Shown: one piece after another, positions 11,401 through 20,557 of the stretch | How the letters are laid out: each line of letters begins with the position of its first letter | Numbering within the stretch: the first letter of the stretch is position 1 | DNA from: VXRJ01 sp964636705 | GTDB lineage: Bacteria; Acidobacteriota; Vicinamibacteria; Vicinamibacterales; UBA8438 | DNA length: 64,000 nucleotides | Direction: 5' to 3' | Assembly: GCA_964636705.1 (NCBI GenBank) | Contig: CAZWUJ010000006.1 | Location: forward strand, 1 to 64,000 | Program-made: the position numbers and the translations under genes | Notes under the pieces: generated by a model | What the model saw: only the letters and a program-made list of their open reading frames with translations | What the model was told of the DNA's origin: nothing | Databases searched by the model: none

Positions 11401-12107
11401 TGCTTCTCCACCTCGAAGACGATGTCGTCCACGCGGGTGAGATTCTGCTGCGCCGCTTCCAGCTTCAGTTCCGCGGTACGACGGCGCGACTTGTACTTGG
11501 TGACGCCGGCCGCCTCCTCGAGGAGCTGCCGCCGCTCCGTCGGCCGCGAGCCCAGGATCTGGCCGATTCGCCCCTGCTCGATTACCGCGTACGCCTTGAC
11601 GCCCACACCGGAGTCCATCAGCAGGTCCTGGACGTCTCGCAGGCGGCAGACCCGACCGTCGATGAGGTACTCGCTCTCGCCTGAGCGGTACAGCCGGCGG
11701 CCTACTTCGACATCGCGCGCGATGAAGGGACCTTCTTCCTTCTCGAAGTCCAGCTCGAGACCGGCAACCGGGCTCCCGTTGCCGCCCGGTTTCGGCTCCC
11801 GGCCCGGCGGCACGCGGGCGGCGGCCCCGTACGCCAGCGCCGCGGTGACGTCAGCGAGCTGAATCCGCACCTCGGCGGTGGCAGTGGGACGACGCCCGTC
11901 GGTGCCGCTGAAGATGACGTCCTCCATCCGCTCTCCCCGGAGGCTGCGCGCACTCTGCTCGCCCAACACCCAGGTGATGGCGTCGATGACGTTGCTCTTG
12001 CCGCAACCGTTCGGGCCGACGATGGCGGTTACCCCGTCGTCGAAGATCAGCGCCGCGCGTTCAGGAAAACTCTTGAACCCGTCGATTTCGAGCTGGGCCA
12101 GACGCAT
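8400..12107 (-). CDS. smc: Chromosome segregation protein SMC
   Basis: SMC dimers with ScpAB act as DNA loop-extruding ATPases for chromosome compaction and segregation. The product is 1235 residues from the ATG at 12107. It begins MRLAQLEIDGFKSF, with Walker A GPNGCGKSN at 31-39. Two long coiled coils rich in Ala/Arg/Glu surround a hinge in the middle. The C-terminal head carries the ABC signature LSGGEKALTA and Walker B FCLLDEIDAPLDD. An upstream in-frame start at 12209 is rejected because it would overlap the S41 gene and adds a non-family sequence. No scpA or scpB is nearby. Confidence 0.95.
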   Translation of the reverse strand: MRLAQLEIDGFKSFPERAALIFDDGVTAIVGPNGCGKSNVIDAITWVLGEQSARSLRGERMEDVIFSGTDGRRPTATAEVRIQLADVTAALAYGAAARVPPGREPKPGGNGSPVAGLELDFEKEEGPFIARDVEVGRRLYRSGESEYLIDGRVCRLRDVQDLLMDSGVGVKAYAVIEQGRIGQILGSRPTERRQLLEEAAGVTKYKSRRRTAELKLEAAQQNLTRVDDIVFEVEKQRTTLQRQAAKARRYRRLREELRRWQKVSFARRSRALQGAIEEASRRMERASSQAQVAEAALAEQENRRERLRLELAEAEQAVAAARETAHLRELAIERHQHRIEFDGQRAAELEIELADGKAALIALEQRLSPMEMELGTQREANGKAQAERDTALERLGGAEKALAETQRTIEKHESDVEAARNEMLAASSAATVLQNVVDQALGGYARIAEALVRLDAEGTDVVAQTARAAEQRDATEAAVAVVRDRVEAARARRTEAEAALVAARRRIEEGNADRRVREQEVAALRARIESLAEIETARAGYGEGARAVLTADGAIEHYGAVADHLEVTESRERAVEASLAELLQFVVVPSRDAALSGVALAASQEAGRCGFLIAGAGESGGPAGSPAKRATVAPPPPHASLRPLTDLVTVTGPGAQVVGRLLSRRWLAPSIQDAAAAAAVTNDPIVTPDGIVLRGADRMEGGGACGARGLLTARREIKGLRERLQTREAALDRLVAELTAWEADAGRWSDAATAAGADQHALEKELVGCQMRVERLDDDQAQLAARQRAIETERRHMVEERSGLEDREAEARESIHRLDVEQQLADERFMGAQASLLEARDTVDVLAGRVADAKAEHARMAERVEALAADARRLGDQLQDLHQRIEARRAGNLQARADRQRLLEEVARTEEERDAEVRALDGLRREIAGLDARVGDTGARIAACDDAVKRARADLDAARAAVAQEDVARATVDADLTHLAEACRDALQTALPRVLAEVVEMEADGPIEPDRAFLAAGDPGDGFDADQMVDALRDRIDRLGPVNMMAIDQFDELEERHAFLTGQRQDLLDSIAATGEAIARIDATTRERFREAFTAVNEYFQGTFQTLFGGGRAGLVLLDETDLLESGIDIIAQPPGKRLQSIQLLSGGEKALTAMALMFAIFKYRPSPFCLLDEIDAPLDDANIGRFVEMLRGLLERTQFVLVTHNRKTMEIADRLYGITMEEPGVSKLISVKMS

Positions 12108-12147
12108 CAGGAGGGACGGGAGGGCGGCGCGTGAAACACCGCTTGCA

Positions 12148-13767
12148 TCACTGGGCGGCGACGGCCGTCGCGGCGTCGCCGAGCCGGAGGAGAGCCTCCG
12201 CCTCGTCAAACAGAGTCAGCGCGTATTGCGCCTGCGGGTCGTAGTCGAACAGCCGCCGACGCGCCTCCATCTCGCCGAACAGGTCCGTATCGATCTCGTA
12301 GTGGATCATGGCGCGGATGAAGTCGAGATCCGCCGCGAACGCTTCCTCGTCGACCGTCAGGCCCCGCTCCTGGACGTGCGCCTTGAAGTCGGCCAGCATC
12401 GCATCGTCAATAGCGAAGCCGCGGTCGACCACCACGCGATCCGCCCCTTCAACGCTGACCTTCGTGTCGCCCGCGGCGGAAAAACGCTGCGCGAAACTGA
12501 TGAAGTCCCGGCGCGCCGAGAGCAAACGACCGAAGCGCGACGGATCGAAGCCGGCGATCGGGCCGGTCAGAAAGTGGTCCGGCTCCACCCCGCCGCCGCT
12601 GTAGACTTCGCGTCCGGCGTCCGTCAGCTTCCGGTCTTCCGGCAGGTGAAGCGGTGTTGCCGGCTCGCGCAGCGAGTAGGTGAGGTACGCGTCGAACGCG
12701 GCGTCCCACGGCCGCTGCAGCATTCGGCCGCTCGGCGTGAAGTAGCGCGCCGTCGTCAGTGCGAGCCCCGCCCCATGGCTGACGCGGAAGATCGACTGCA
12801 CCAGCGCCTTGCCGAACGTGGTCTCTCCCACGACCAGCCCGCGGTCATGATCCTGAACCGCACCGGCCACGATCTCTGACGCGCTGGCGCTGTTCCGATT
12901 CACGAGCACGATGAGCGGTTGCTCCGTGTACTCGCCGGCCTCCCTCGCGAAGTAGTCCTGATCCGAGTTGTCGACGCGGCCTCGCGTATAGACGATCATG
13001 TCGCCGTTCGGCAGAAACTGGTTCGACACCGCGATCGCCTGATCGAGAGGTCCGCCCGGATTGCCGCGCAGGTCGAACATCAGCCGGGTGAAGCCTTCGG
13101 CGCGGAGTGACGTCAACGCCCGCGTCAACTCCTCGTTGCTCGTTTCGGCAAAGTCGCCCAGGCGGACGTACGCGGTCTCGTCATCCACCATGAACGCGGC
13201 CTCGATCGTCGCGATGTTGATCTCGTCCCGCTCGACCGCGAGGTCGATCAACTCGTCGTAGCCGGGGCGCTCGACGGAAATGTTGACCGACGTGCCGCGC
13301 GGCCCGCGCAGGCGGCCTACCGCCTGATCGCTGCTCATCCCGATGGCGTTGTCCCCTTCGATCCGCGCGATGACATCGCCGCGCCGAAGACCGGCGCGAT
13401 AGGCGGGCGAGCCCTCGAAGAGACTCATTATGGTGATCCGCCCGTTGATGACATTGATGGAGATGCCGAGCCCGTAGTAGCGACCCTCCTGACGCTCTCG
13501 CAGCCGCGCATAGGAGCGGGCATCCATGTAGCTGGAGTGGGGATCGAGCGTCTGCAGCATCCCGCCGACGGCGCGAGAGACAAGCTGCTCGACGTCCACC
13601 TCGTCGACGTAGTTCGCTTCGATCAGGGCGACGGCCGACGCGAACGCGTCGAACTGTCGCGCCATCTCGTCCTGGCGGGCGAGCGTCTGTCCGCCGAAGA
13701 CTCCGCCGAGGATGGCGAACATGACTACAGCCACGACGCCAGTGGAAAGGGATGCAGCGGTGCGCAT
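12148..13767 (-). CDS. S41 family C-terminal processing peptidase
   Basis: CtpA-type serine proteases cut periplasmic proteins near their C termini. The product is 539 residues from the ATG at 13767. An N-terminal hydrophobic segment (9-27) serves as signal or anchor. A PDZ domain spans about 95-165 and the S41 domain about 195-345. The Ser-Lys dyad region is visible as NRNSASASEI (291-299) and Lys320 in TTFGK. An ATG 21 bp upstream (13788) is possible but would lie within the candidate promoter. The gene ends 40 bp before smc in the same direction. Confidence 0.9.
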   Translation of the reverse strand: MRTAASLSTGVVAVVMFAILGGVFGGQTLARQDEMARQFDAFASAVALIEANYVDEVDVEQLVSRAVGGMLQTLDPHSSYMDARSYARLRERQEGRYYGLGISINVINGRITIMSLFEGSPAYRAGLRRGDVIARIEGDNAIGMSSDQAVGRLRGPRGTSVNISVERPGYDELIDLAVERDEINIATIEAAFMVDDETAYVRLGDFAETSNEELTRALTSLRAEGFTRLMFDLRGNPGGPLDQAIAVSNQFLPNGDMIVYTRGRVDNSDQDYFAREAGEYTEQPLIVLVNRNSASASEIVAGAVQDHDRGLVVGETTFGKALVQSIFRVSHGAGLALTTARYFTPSGRMLQRPWDAAFDAYLTYSLREPATPLHLPEDRKLTDAGREVYSGGGVEPDHFLTGPIAGFDPSRFGRLLSARRDFISFAQRFSAAGDTKVSVEGADRVVVDRGFAIDDAMLADFKAHVQERGLTVDEEAFAADLDFIRAMIHYEIDTDLFGEMEARRRLFDYDPQAQYALTLFDEAEALLRLGDAATAVAAQ

Positions 13768-13778
13768 TGGCTGATGCG

Positions 13779-13807
13779 ATGCTACCAAAGCTGCCCGAAT
13801 CCGGCAA
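13779..13807 (-). promoter_or_regulatory. Possible promoter of the S41 protease gene
   Basis: On the minus strand TTGCCG (13802-13807) and TAGCAT (13779-13784) are separated by 17 bp. Each matches 4 of 6 consensus bases. The start point would fall about 5 bp before the ATG at 13767, implying a nearly leaderless mRNA; no ribosome-binding site is visible, which fits. Confidence 0.3.
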
Positions 13808-13840
13808 TGTCGGCGGACCGATCGGAGGACTGAATGCGCC

Positions 13841-13870
13841 TTGACCCTCCTCCGGGGCGGTTCATATACT
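13841..13870 (+). promoter_or_regulatory. Sigma-70-type promoter of tatA-tatC
   Basis: TTGACC (13841-13846) and TATACT (13865-13870) are separated by 18 bp, each matching at least 5 of 6 consensus bases. The predicted start is near 13877, giving a leader of about 55 nt with AAAGGAG before tatA. Confidence 0.55.
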
Positions 13871-13931
13871 CGTTAATTGCCGTAAGGCAGAGGTCCGCCC
13901 GTTCGAACTGGCGGCCAAAGGAGCAACAAGC

Positions 13932-14300
13932 ATGGGGCCCATCGGCGTCTGGGAGATGGTCATCATCCTCGTGGTGGCGCTGATCGTCTTCGGTCCGCGC
14001 AAGCTGCCGGAACTGGGCCGTTCGCTCGGCAAGAGCCTGGGCGAATTCAGGCGCGCGTCCAACGAGCTCCGCAACACGCTTGACGAGGAAATCCGGGTCG
14101 AGGAGCGCCAGAGACCGAAGCCTGCCGCCGCTCCGCGATCCGGCGCGGCGGTATCCGGCACGCCAGCGTCAGCGCCCGCCGCACCGGCGGCGGCCGCCGC
14201 GCCGGCAGTCAGTCCGGCCGGGCCAGCACCGGCCGCCGCCGCCGCACCGGCGGCGGCGCCCACCGACGTCCACCCGACCGAGCCCGACGTGGGCGCCTGA
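13932..14300 (+). CDS. tatA: Sec-independent translocase subunit TatA/TatB family
   Basis: TatA-family proteins form the pore or receptor of the twin-arginine export system for folded proteins. The product is 122 residues. One transmembrane helix spans about residues 6-21 (VWEMVIILVVALIVFG), followed by the hinge motif FGPRKLPELGRSLGKSLGEFRRA and an amphipathic helix. From about residue 60 the tail is almost only Ala, Pro and Gly. TatA and TatB are hard to separate at this level; with a single copy beside tatC, TatA is the default. A good AAAGGAG site precedes the ATG. tatC starts 10 bp after its stop. Confidence 0.88.
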   Translation: MGPIGVWEMVIILVVALIVFGPRKLPELGRSLGKSLGEFRRASNELRNTLDEEIRVEERQRPKPAAAPRSGAAVSGTPASAPAAPAAAAAPAVSPAGPAPAAAAAPAAAPTDVHPTEPDVGA

Positions 14301-14310
14301 CAGCCACGCG

Positions 14311-15303
14311 ATGGCTGAGGTTCTGACGCCCGGACAGCCAGCGACTGATCCGCCCGATTCACCGGAGCCGTCCACCGGTTCGCCTTCGCCGGTCGCGGCA
14401 ACAGAGACGGCCGTGGCCGAGCCGCCCGCGGCGCCCGCATCCCGGGTGCCGGACGGGGGAAACCCACCGCCGTCCCCGCCCGCGCCGGCGCACCCGGGCG
14501 GTCCCCCGCCACCGGATCCGCCCGCGCCGGAGCCCGACGAAGACGACGGCGACGGGACGGACGGCAAGATGTCGTTCCTCGACCACCTCGACGAGTTGCG
14601 CCGGCGCCTGATCCGATCGTTCATCGCCCTCGGCGTCGGCCTGCTGATCTGTCTCGGTTTCATCGACCCGATCTTCGACTTCATCATGGAACCGCTCGCC
14701 GCGGTGCTGCCCGAGGGAGACACGCTCATCTACACCGATGCGACCGAAGCGTTCTTCCTCCGCCTGAAGATGGCGGCCCTGGTGGGCCTCGTACTCGCGA
14801 CCCCCGTAGTGATGACCCAACTCTGGCTGTTCATCGCGCCGGGACTCTATGCGCACGAGAAGAAGTTCGCCATTCCATTCGTCGCACTTGCCACCGTGTT
14901 TTTCGTTGGCGGCGTCGTTTTCGGGCACTACATTCTCTTTCCGGTGGCCTGGGGCTTCTTTGCCAGCTTCGGCGCCGCGGATGAGTACGTAGCGTTCATG
15001 CCGCGGCTACAGCCGGCTTTCGCCTTGTATGTCCGGCTGGTGCTCGCCTGCGGCGTGGTTTTTCAGATGCCGACGGTCGTCTTCTTTCTCGCCCGCATGG
15101 GGGTGGCATCACCGGCATTCCTGCTGCGGAACTTCAAGTACGCCGTCCTGCTGATCTTCATCGTCGCCGCCGTCATCACGCCGACGCCGGATCCGGTAAC
15201 GATGACCTTCATGGCGGGGCCGATGCTGGCCCTCTATGTGCTGAGCATCGCCATCGCCTGGGTCTTCCGCAAGCGCGGGGCGGGGACGGAAGAGAACGAC
15301 TAG
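14311..15303 (+). CDS. tatC: Sec-independent translocase subunit TatC, with Pro-rich N-terminal extension
   Basis: TatC is the six-helix membrane receptor for twin-arginine signal peptides. The product is 330 residues from the ATG at 14311. The family core begins MSFLDHLDELRRRLIRS near residue 87 (ATG at 14569) and runs through six hydrophobic helices to a short RKRGAG tail. The preceding 86 residues are an unusual Pro/Ala/Asp-rich low-complexity extension that would lie in the cytoplasm. Translation from 14569 would give a normal-length TatC, so the extension is real only if 14311 is used. Codon use in the extension matches its neighbours. Confidence 0.93.
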   Translation: MAEVLTPGQPATDPPDSPEPSTGSPSPVAATETAVAEPPAAPASRVPDGGNPPPSPPAPAHPGGPPPPDPPAPEPDEDDGDGTDGKMSFLDHLDELRRRLIRSFIALGVGLLICLGFIDPIFDFIMEPLAAVLPEGDTLIYTDATEAFFLRLKMAALVGLVLATPVVMTQLWLFIAPGLYAHEKKFAIPFVALATVFFVGGVVFGHYILFPVAWGFFASFGAADEYVAFMPRLQPAFALYVRLVLACGVVFQMPTVVFFLARMGVASPAFLLRNFKYAVLLIFIVAAVITPTPDPVTMTFMAGPMLALYVLSIAIAWVFRKRGAGTEEND

Positions 15304-15313
15304 CCCGACCTGG

Positions 15314-15348
15314 CCCGACCATCGTCCGCCTGCGGCTCCGATGGCCGC
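15314..15348 (+). repeat. Intergenic palindromic repeat A, copy 2 (partial)
   Basis: A 35-bp partial copy of the element at 8352, with one extra C in the hairpin (CCATCGtccGCCtgcGGCtcCGATGG). It begins 10 bp after the tatC stop and ends 11 bp before the promoter of the next gene. The outer segment shared by the other two copies is absent. Confidence 0.65.
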
Positions 15349-15359
15349 GAGCAAAATCG

Positions 15360-15389
15360 TTGACTTGCCGGAATGGCAGGTCGTACAAT
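15360..15389 (+). promoter_or_regulatory. Sigma-70-type promoter of the OmpA-like gene
   Basis: TTGACT (15360-15365) and TACAAT (15384-15389) with an 18-bp spacer each match 5 of 6 consensus bases. The predicted start is near 15396, a few bases before a hairpin at 15399. Confidence 0.65.
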
Positions 15390-15398
15390 CCAAGCCAA

Positions 15399-15418
15399 AC
15401 ACCCCTCCCGCGGGGTGT
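15399..15418 (+). promoter_or_regulatory. 5'-end hairpin of the OmpA-like mRNA
   Basis: ACACCCC (15399-15405) pairs perfectly with GGGGTGT (15412-15418) around a 6-nt loop. It would sit at the extreme 5' end of the transcript, where such hairpins protect mRNAs from decay (as known for E. coli ompA). A GAGGG ribosome-binding site follows at 15427-15431. Confidence 0.5.
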
Positions 15419-15436
15419 ACCAACGTGAGGGATAAC

Positions 15437-17116
<1,680 letters not shown>

Positions 17117-17140
17117 GAAGACAGAGCCAGCCGCGCCTTG

Positions 17141-17177
17141 CTGACAGTCTGCGCCGTTTCACGGAGCAGACTGTCAG
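17141..17177. terminator. 37-nt hairpin B, copy 1 (bidirectional terminator-like)
   Basis: CTGACAGTCTGC (17141-17152) pairs with GCAGACTGTCAG (17166-17177). Inside are one mismatch, CCGT/ACGG and a 3-nt loop. It lies between the convergent OmpA-like gene and proS and contains the proS stop codon. There is no U-run, but the stem is long enough to stop or protect transcripts from both sides. Confidence 0.7.
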
Positions 17178-18625
17178 TAGGCCTTGGCGAACCAGGCGTC
17201 CGTAACCCCCGCCTGCCCGCACTGGACGCAGTCACCGGATGCCTCCACCGGCTCGAGGGGCAGATTGCGGATGGTCGCCTGCGTCTCGGCCTTGATGCGA
17301 GCCTCGCAGTCGACGCTGCCACACCACGGCGCGACGACAAACCCCGGTCTACCCTCGAACAGGCGGTGGAACTCCTCGCCGGTTGCCGCCCGGATGGTAT
17401 GCGCGTCGCGGAACGCCACGGCTCGGGCGAATAGATTGTCCTGGACGCGCTCGAGCAGATCCACCACGTGCTCCGCGATCCCGTCCATCGGCACTGAGGC
17501 CTTCTCACGCGTGTCGCGTCGCACCACCACCACCTGCGATTGATCCACGTCGCGCGGACCGATCTCCACCCTCAGCGGCACTCCGCGCATTTCCCACTCC
17601 GAGAACTTCCAGCCCGGCTTGTACTCCTCCCGGTCGTCAACCACGACGCGAATCCCCTCTTCACGAAGCGAAGCGGCGATCCGGTCGACTGACGGAAGGA
17701 CGGTCTCCTTCCAGTTGCCGCGCGGGATAGGAACGATCACCACCTGGTGCGGCGCGATCCGCGGCGGCAGGATCAGCCCGCTGTCATCGCCGTGGACCAT
17801 CACGACACCGCCGATCAGCCGAGTAGTCATGCCCCACGATGTCTGCCAGACGTGCTTCACCGACTTGTCCCGCGCCTGAAAGGTAATGTCGAACACCTTC
17901 GCGAAGTTCTGGCCGAGGTTGTGCGACGTTCCCGCCTGCAGTGCGCGGCCGTCGCCCATCAGTGCTTCGACCGAGTAGGTGTGCACGGCGCCGGCAAACT
18001 TCTCGCTGTCCGTCTTCCGCCCGTCCATCACCGGCATGGCCAATTCGGTCTCGAGAAACTCCCGGTAGACGCCCAGCATCTGCCGCGCCTCCGTCTCGGC
18101 CTCCTCCGCCGTTTCGTGAGCGGTATGCCCCTCCTGCCAGAGGAACTCGGTGGTGCGAAGAAACAGCCGCGTCACCTTCTCCCACCGGACGGCGTTGGAC
18201 CACTGATTGATCAGGATTGGCAGGTCGCGCCACGACTGCACCCACTTCGCATACATCGTCCCGATGATGGCCTCCGATGTGGGACGGACAACCAGGCGCT
18301 CCTCGAGCGGTTCGTTTCCCCCCTGGGTGACCCACGCGACCTCGGGAGCGAATCCCTCCACGTGCGCCGCCTCTTTCCTGAGCAGGCTCTCCGGAATGAA
18401 CAGTGGGAAGTACGCGTTGACGTGTCCGGTCGCTTTGAAACGGCGGTCGAGAGCCGCCTGAAGCAGTTCCCAGATGGCGTAGCCATAGGGCCGGATCACC
18501 ATGTTGCCCTTCACCGGCGAATAGTCCGCCAGCTCGGCGCGGCGGATCACGTCGGTGTACCAGCGGGAGAAATCCTCCGACCGGGGGGTGATCTCGGTGA
18601 CGAATCCCTGTTCCTTTGGCGCCAT
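17174..18625 (-). CDS. proS: Prolyl-tRNA synthetase, type 3 (archaeal/eukaryotic-like)
   Basis: The enzyme charges tRNA-Pro. The product is 483 residues from the ATG at 18625, matching type 3 ProRS. Class II motifs are visible: VRPTSEAIIGTMYAKWVQSWRDLP, FLRTTEFLWQEGHTAH and the AGTSHNLGQNFAK region. The bacterial editing insertion is missing. The C-terminal domain has paired cysteines (PWCGSVDC and CVQCG) like the zinc-binding tail of archaeal-type enzymes, and the last residues AWFAKAY fit that type. The in-frame start at 18763 is rejected because it would overlap the divergent aroB start. Confidence 0.95.
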   Translation of the reverse strand: MAPKEQGFVTEITPRSEDFSRWYTDVIRRAELADYSPVKGNMVIRPYGYAIWELLQAALDRRFKATGHVNAYFPLFIPESLLRKEAAHVEGFAPEVAWVTQGGNEPLEERLVVRPTSEAIIGTMYAKWVQSWRDLPILINQWSNAVRWEKVTRLFLRTTEFLWQEGHTAHETAEEAETEARQMLGVYREFLETELAMPVMDGRKTDSEKFAGAVHTYSVEALMGDGRALQAGTSHNLGQNFAKVFDITFQARDKSVKHVWQTSWGMTTRLIGGVVMVHGDDSGLILPPRIAPHQVVIVPIPRGNWKETVLPSVDRIAASLREEGIRVVVDDREEYKPGWKFSEWEMRGVPLRVEIGPRDVDQSQVVVVRRDTREKASVPMDGIAEHVVDLLERVQDNLFARAVAFRDAHTIRAATGEEFHRLFEGRPGFVVAPWCGSVDCEARIKAETQATIRNLPLEPVEASGDCVQCGQAGVTDAWFAKAY

Positions 18626-18734
18626 CTGGGTGTTGTCCTCGTCGGTCTGAGCGGCGGTGTCGTCCGTCCCGGCTGGCGGGACCGACCAGTGTAGATCGTT
18701 CTGCGGACCGGTGCCGGGGTATCCTAACCGCGCC

Positions 18735-19820
18735 ATGCGCGCGGCAGTGATTCGGGTCGGCACGGCGTCACGCGCCTACCGGATTCGCGTCGAGGCGGGC
18801 GCCGTGCGGCATCTGGACCGGTGGATCGCGGAGGCGGGCGGTGACGGTCCGCGGTTTGTCGTCTCTAGCCCAACCGTCTGGCGGGCGCACGGGGAGGCGA
18901 TCAGCGCGGCGCTTCCGTTGGCGGGCCACTGCCTGATGCCGGACGGCGAACGGGCGAAGACGCCCCGAACCGTCGGACACATTCATGACGCACTGGCGCG
19001 GGCCGCCGCAGACCGATCGGCAATTGTCGTCGCCGTCGGAGGCGGGGTCGTCGGGGATGTGGCCGGGTTCGCCGCCGCCACGTGGCTTCGCGGTGTCCGC
19101 CTCGTGCATGTACCGACGACCCTCCTGGCGCAGGTCGACTCATCGATCGGCGGCAAGGTGGGAGTCAACCATCCGCTTGGCAAGAACCTGATCGGCGCCT
19201 TCCACCAGCCCATCACCGTGGTAATCGATCCACTCCTGCTCGACACCCTGCCCCGCCGCGAGTTCCGTGCCGGAATGTACGAAGTGATCAAGTACGGCGT
19301 GATCGCCGACACCAGACTTTTCCGGCGGCTCGAGCGGGATGTCGACACCATCGTCCGGCGCGACACCCGTTCGATCGTCCCGCTAATCACCGCGTCATGC
19401 CGAGTCAAGGCGCAGGTGGTCGGCAAGGACGAACGCGAGGCGGGCCTGCGTCGCATCCTGAACTTCGGCCATACCGCAGGGCATGCGATCGAGGCGGTAA
19501 CACGGTACCGCCGCTTCCGGCACGGTGAGGCGGTCGCCTATGGCATGCTCGCGGTCGCCGATCTGGCGGTGCGACGCGGTTCCTTCAGTGAAGCCGACCG
19601 CGCGGCGCTGGCCGGCCTGATCGCGAGGCTGGGCCCCCTGCCTGCGATCGCCGACCTGTCCGCCCAGAAGCTCGTGGAGACGATGCGGCGTGACAAGAAG
19701 GTAGTCGGCGGCCGCCTGCATGTGGTTCTTCCCACCGCGATCGGAGCGACGGAGATTGTCGACAACGTGACCGAACCTGAATTCTGCCGCTCGCTGCAGG
19801 CAATCGGAACCGCTGCCTAG
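18735..19820 (+). CDS. aroB: 3-dehydroquinate synthase
   Basis: AroB makes 3-dehydroquinate from DAHP, the second shikimate step, using NAD and a divalent metal. The product is 361 residues from the ATG at 18735. The NAD-binding block GGGVVGDVAGFAAATWLRG and the family signature PTTLLAQVDSSIGGKVGVNH are present. Metal ligands are in GMYEVIKYG (Glu), NFGHTAGHAIE (His) and RHGEAVAYGM (His). It is divergent from proS, with 109 bp between starts and no convincing promoter in that gap. Its stop codon lies inside hairpin B copy 2. Confidence 0.95.
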   Translation: MRAAVIRVGTASRAYRIRVEAGAVRHLDRWIAEAGGDGPRFVVSSPTVWRAHGEAISAALPLAGHCLMPDGERAKTPRTVGHIHDALARAAADRSAIVVAVGGGVVGDVAGFAAATWLRGVRLVHVPTTLLAQVDSSIGGKVGVNHPLGKNLIGAFHQPITVVIDPLLLDTLPRREFRAGMYEVIKYGVIADTRLFRRLERDVDTIVRRDTRSIVPLITASCRVKAQVVGKDEREAGLRRILNFGHTAGHAIEAVTRYRRFRHGEAVAYGMLAVADLAVRRGSFSEADRAALAGLIARLGPLPAIADLSAQKLVETMRRDKKVVGGRLHVVLPTAIGATEIVDNVTEPEFCRSLQAIGTAA

Positions 19821-19853
19821 CAGACTGCGCCGTGGAACGGTGCAGTCTGCTAG
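19817..19853. terminator. 37-nt hairpin B, copy 2 (terminator-like)
   Basis: CTAGCAGACTGC (19817-19828) pairs perfectly with GCAGTCTGCTAG (19842-19853), with one internal mismatch, CCGT/ACGG and a 3-nt loop. Length and architecture are identical to 17141-17177, with compensating stem changes. It includes the aroB stop and overlaps the first 4 bp of repeat A copy 3. Confidence 0.7.
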
Positions 19854-19901
19854 ATAGGCGTGGTTGGGCGGCCATCGGAGCCGCAGGCGACGATGGTCGG
19901 G
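19850..19901 (-). repeat. Intergenic palindromic repeat A, copy 3
   Basis: A 52-bp block identical to the reverse complement of 8352-8403 except for one base. It fills the gap between hairpin B copy 2 and the end of the pilX-like gene, so it lies between two convergent transcription units. Confidence 0.75.
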
Positions 19902-19907
19902 CTAGCA

Positions 19908-20549
19908 TCAACGCACGGCGCGCCGCGAGATCAAGCGGATCCGCGTAACCGGCGCGGCGGGCGGTGGCGGTGTCGCTACCTGACGGACGAGAGTCGCCTG
20001 CACCGCCCGGCTCGCTCCACGTGGTCCGTGCGCCGCGGCGTGCAATGCCACCGCGCCGTTGGCGTCGAGGGACGTGTCGCCATCGGCATCCGCCGCGTCA
20101 TCGGCTACCCAGACCGCCACGAGCCAGGGTCCGTATCGCGGCGGCAGACCCACCCAGGCCCCGAGATCGCCGTGGGCATAGAGCGTCCACGCGAGGCCCC
20201 GTCCCGCGTCGTCCTCGCCCGCTCCGCTTGCGCCGAGCCGGGAGGCGACGGCCGCCAGGTCCACCGTCCGGCCATCCGGCATCGTCGGAGCCAGCGACGC
20301 CCCCCAGTGTGCCGAACGGACGGAACCTCCCAGCACGGGGCTCCAGTCCGGCAGGGCGCCCAGTTCGGTTGCGGCCAGCGCCAGGGCCGCTTCGGCGGCG
20401 TACGATCCCTCCATCGCGCGCCGGTGGTTCGCCACGACCTCCGTTTCGATCGTCGACAGCGGGACGAGCGCGGCGGTCAGCCCTACCAGCAGCAGGCCCA
20501 GCAAGAGCGCGATCACAAGCGCCGCGCCTCCCTCGCCGCCGCTCCTCAT
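19908..20549 (-). CDS. Type IV pilus assembly protein, PilX-like
   Basis: The product is 213 residues from the ATG at 20549. The N terminus has a basic leader and one long hydrophobic helix (GGAALVIALLLGLLLVGLTA), then ETEVVANHRRAMEGSYAAEAAL, typical of the PilX_N domain. It lacks the Glu5 of true pilins, as usual for PilX proteins. It is the last gene of the pilA-to-pilX block, 8 bp after the pilW-like gene. It is likely a minor pseudopilin that primes pilus assembly. The C-terminal part matches no domain I recognise. Confidence 0.72.
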   Translation of the reverse strand: MRSGGEGGAALVIALLLGLLLVGLTAALVPLSTIETEVVANHRRAMEGSYAAEAALALAATELGALPDWSPVLGGSVRSAHWGASLAPTMPDGRTVDLAAVASRLGASGAGEDDAGRGLAWTLYAHGDLGAWVGLPPRYGPWLVAVWVADDAADADGDTSLDANGAVALHAAAHGPRGASRAVQATLVRQVATPPPPAAPVTRIRLISRRAVR

Positions 20550-20557
20550 TGGCCGGA

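Noticed and set aside
13891..13925. GTTCGAAC at 13901 resembling a tRNA T-loop
   Set aside because: Flanking bases do not form a 5-bp T-stem, and no D-arm, anticodon arm or acceptor stem can be drawn.
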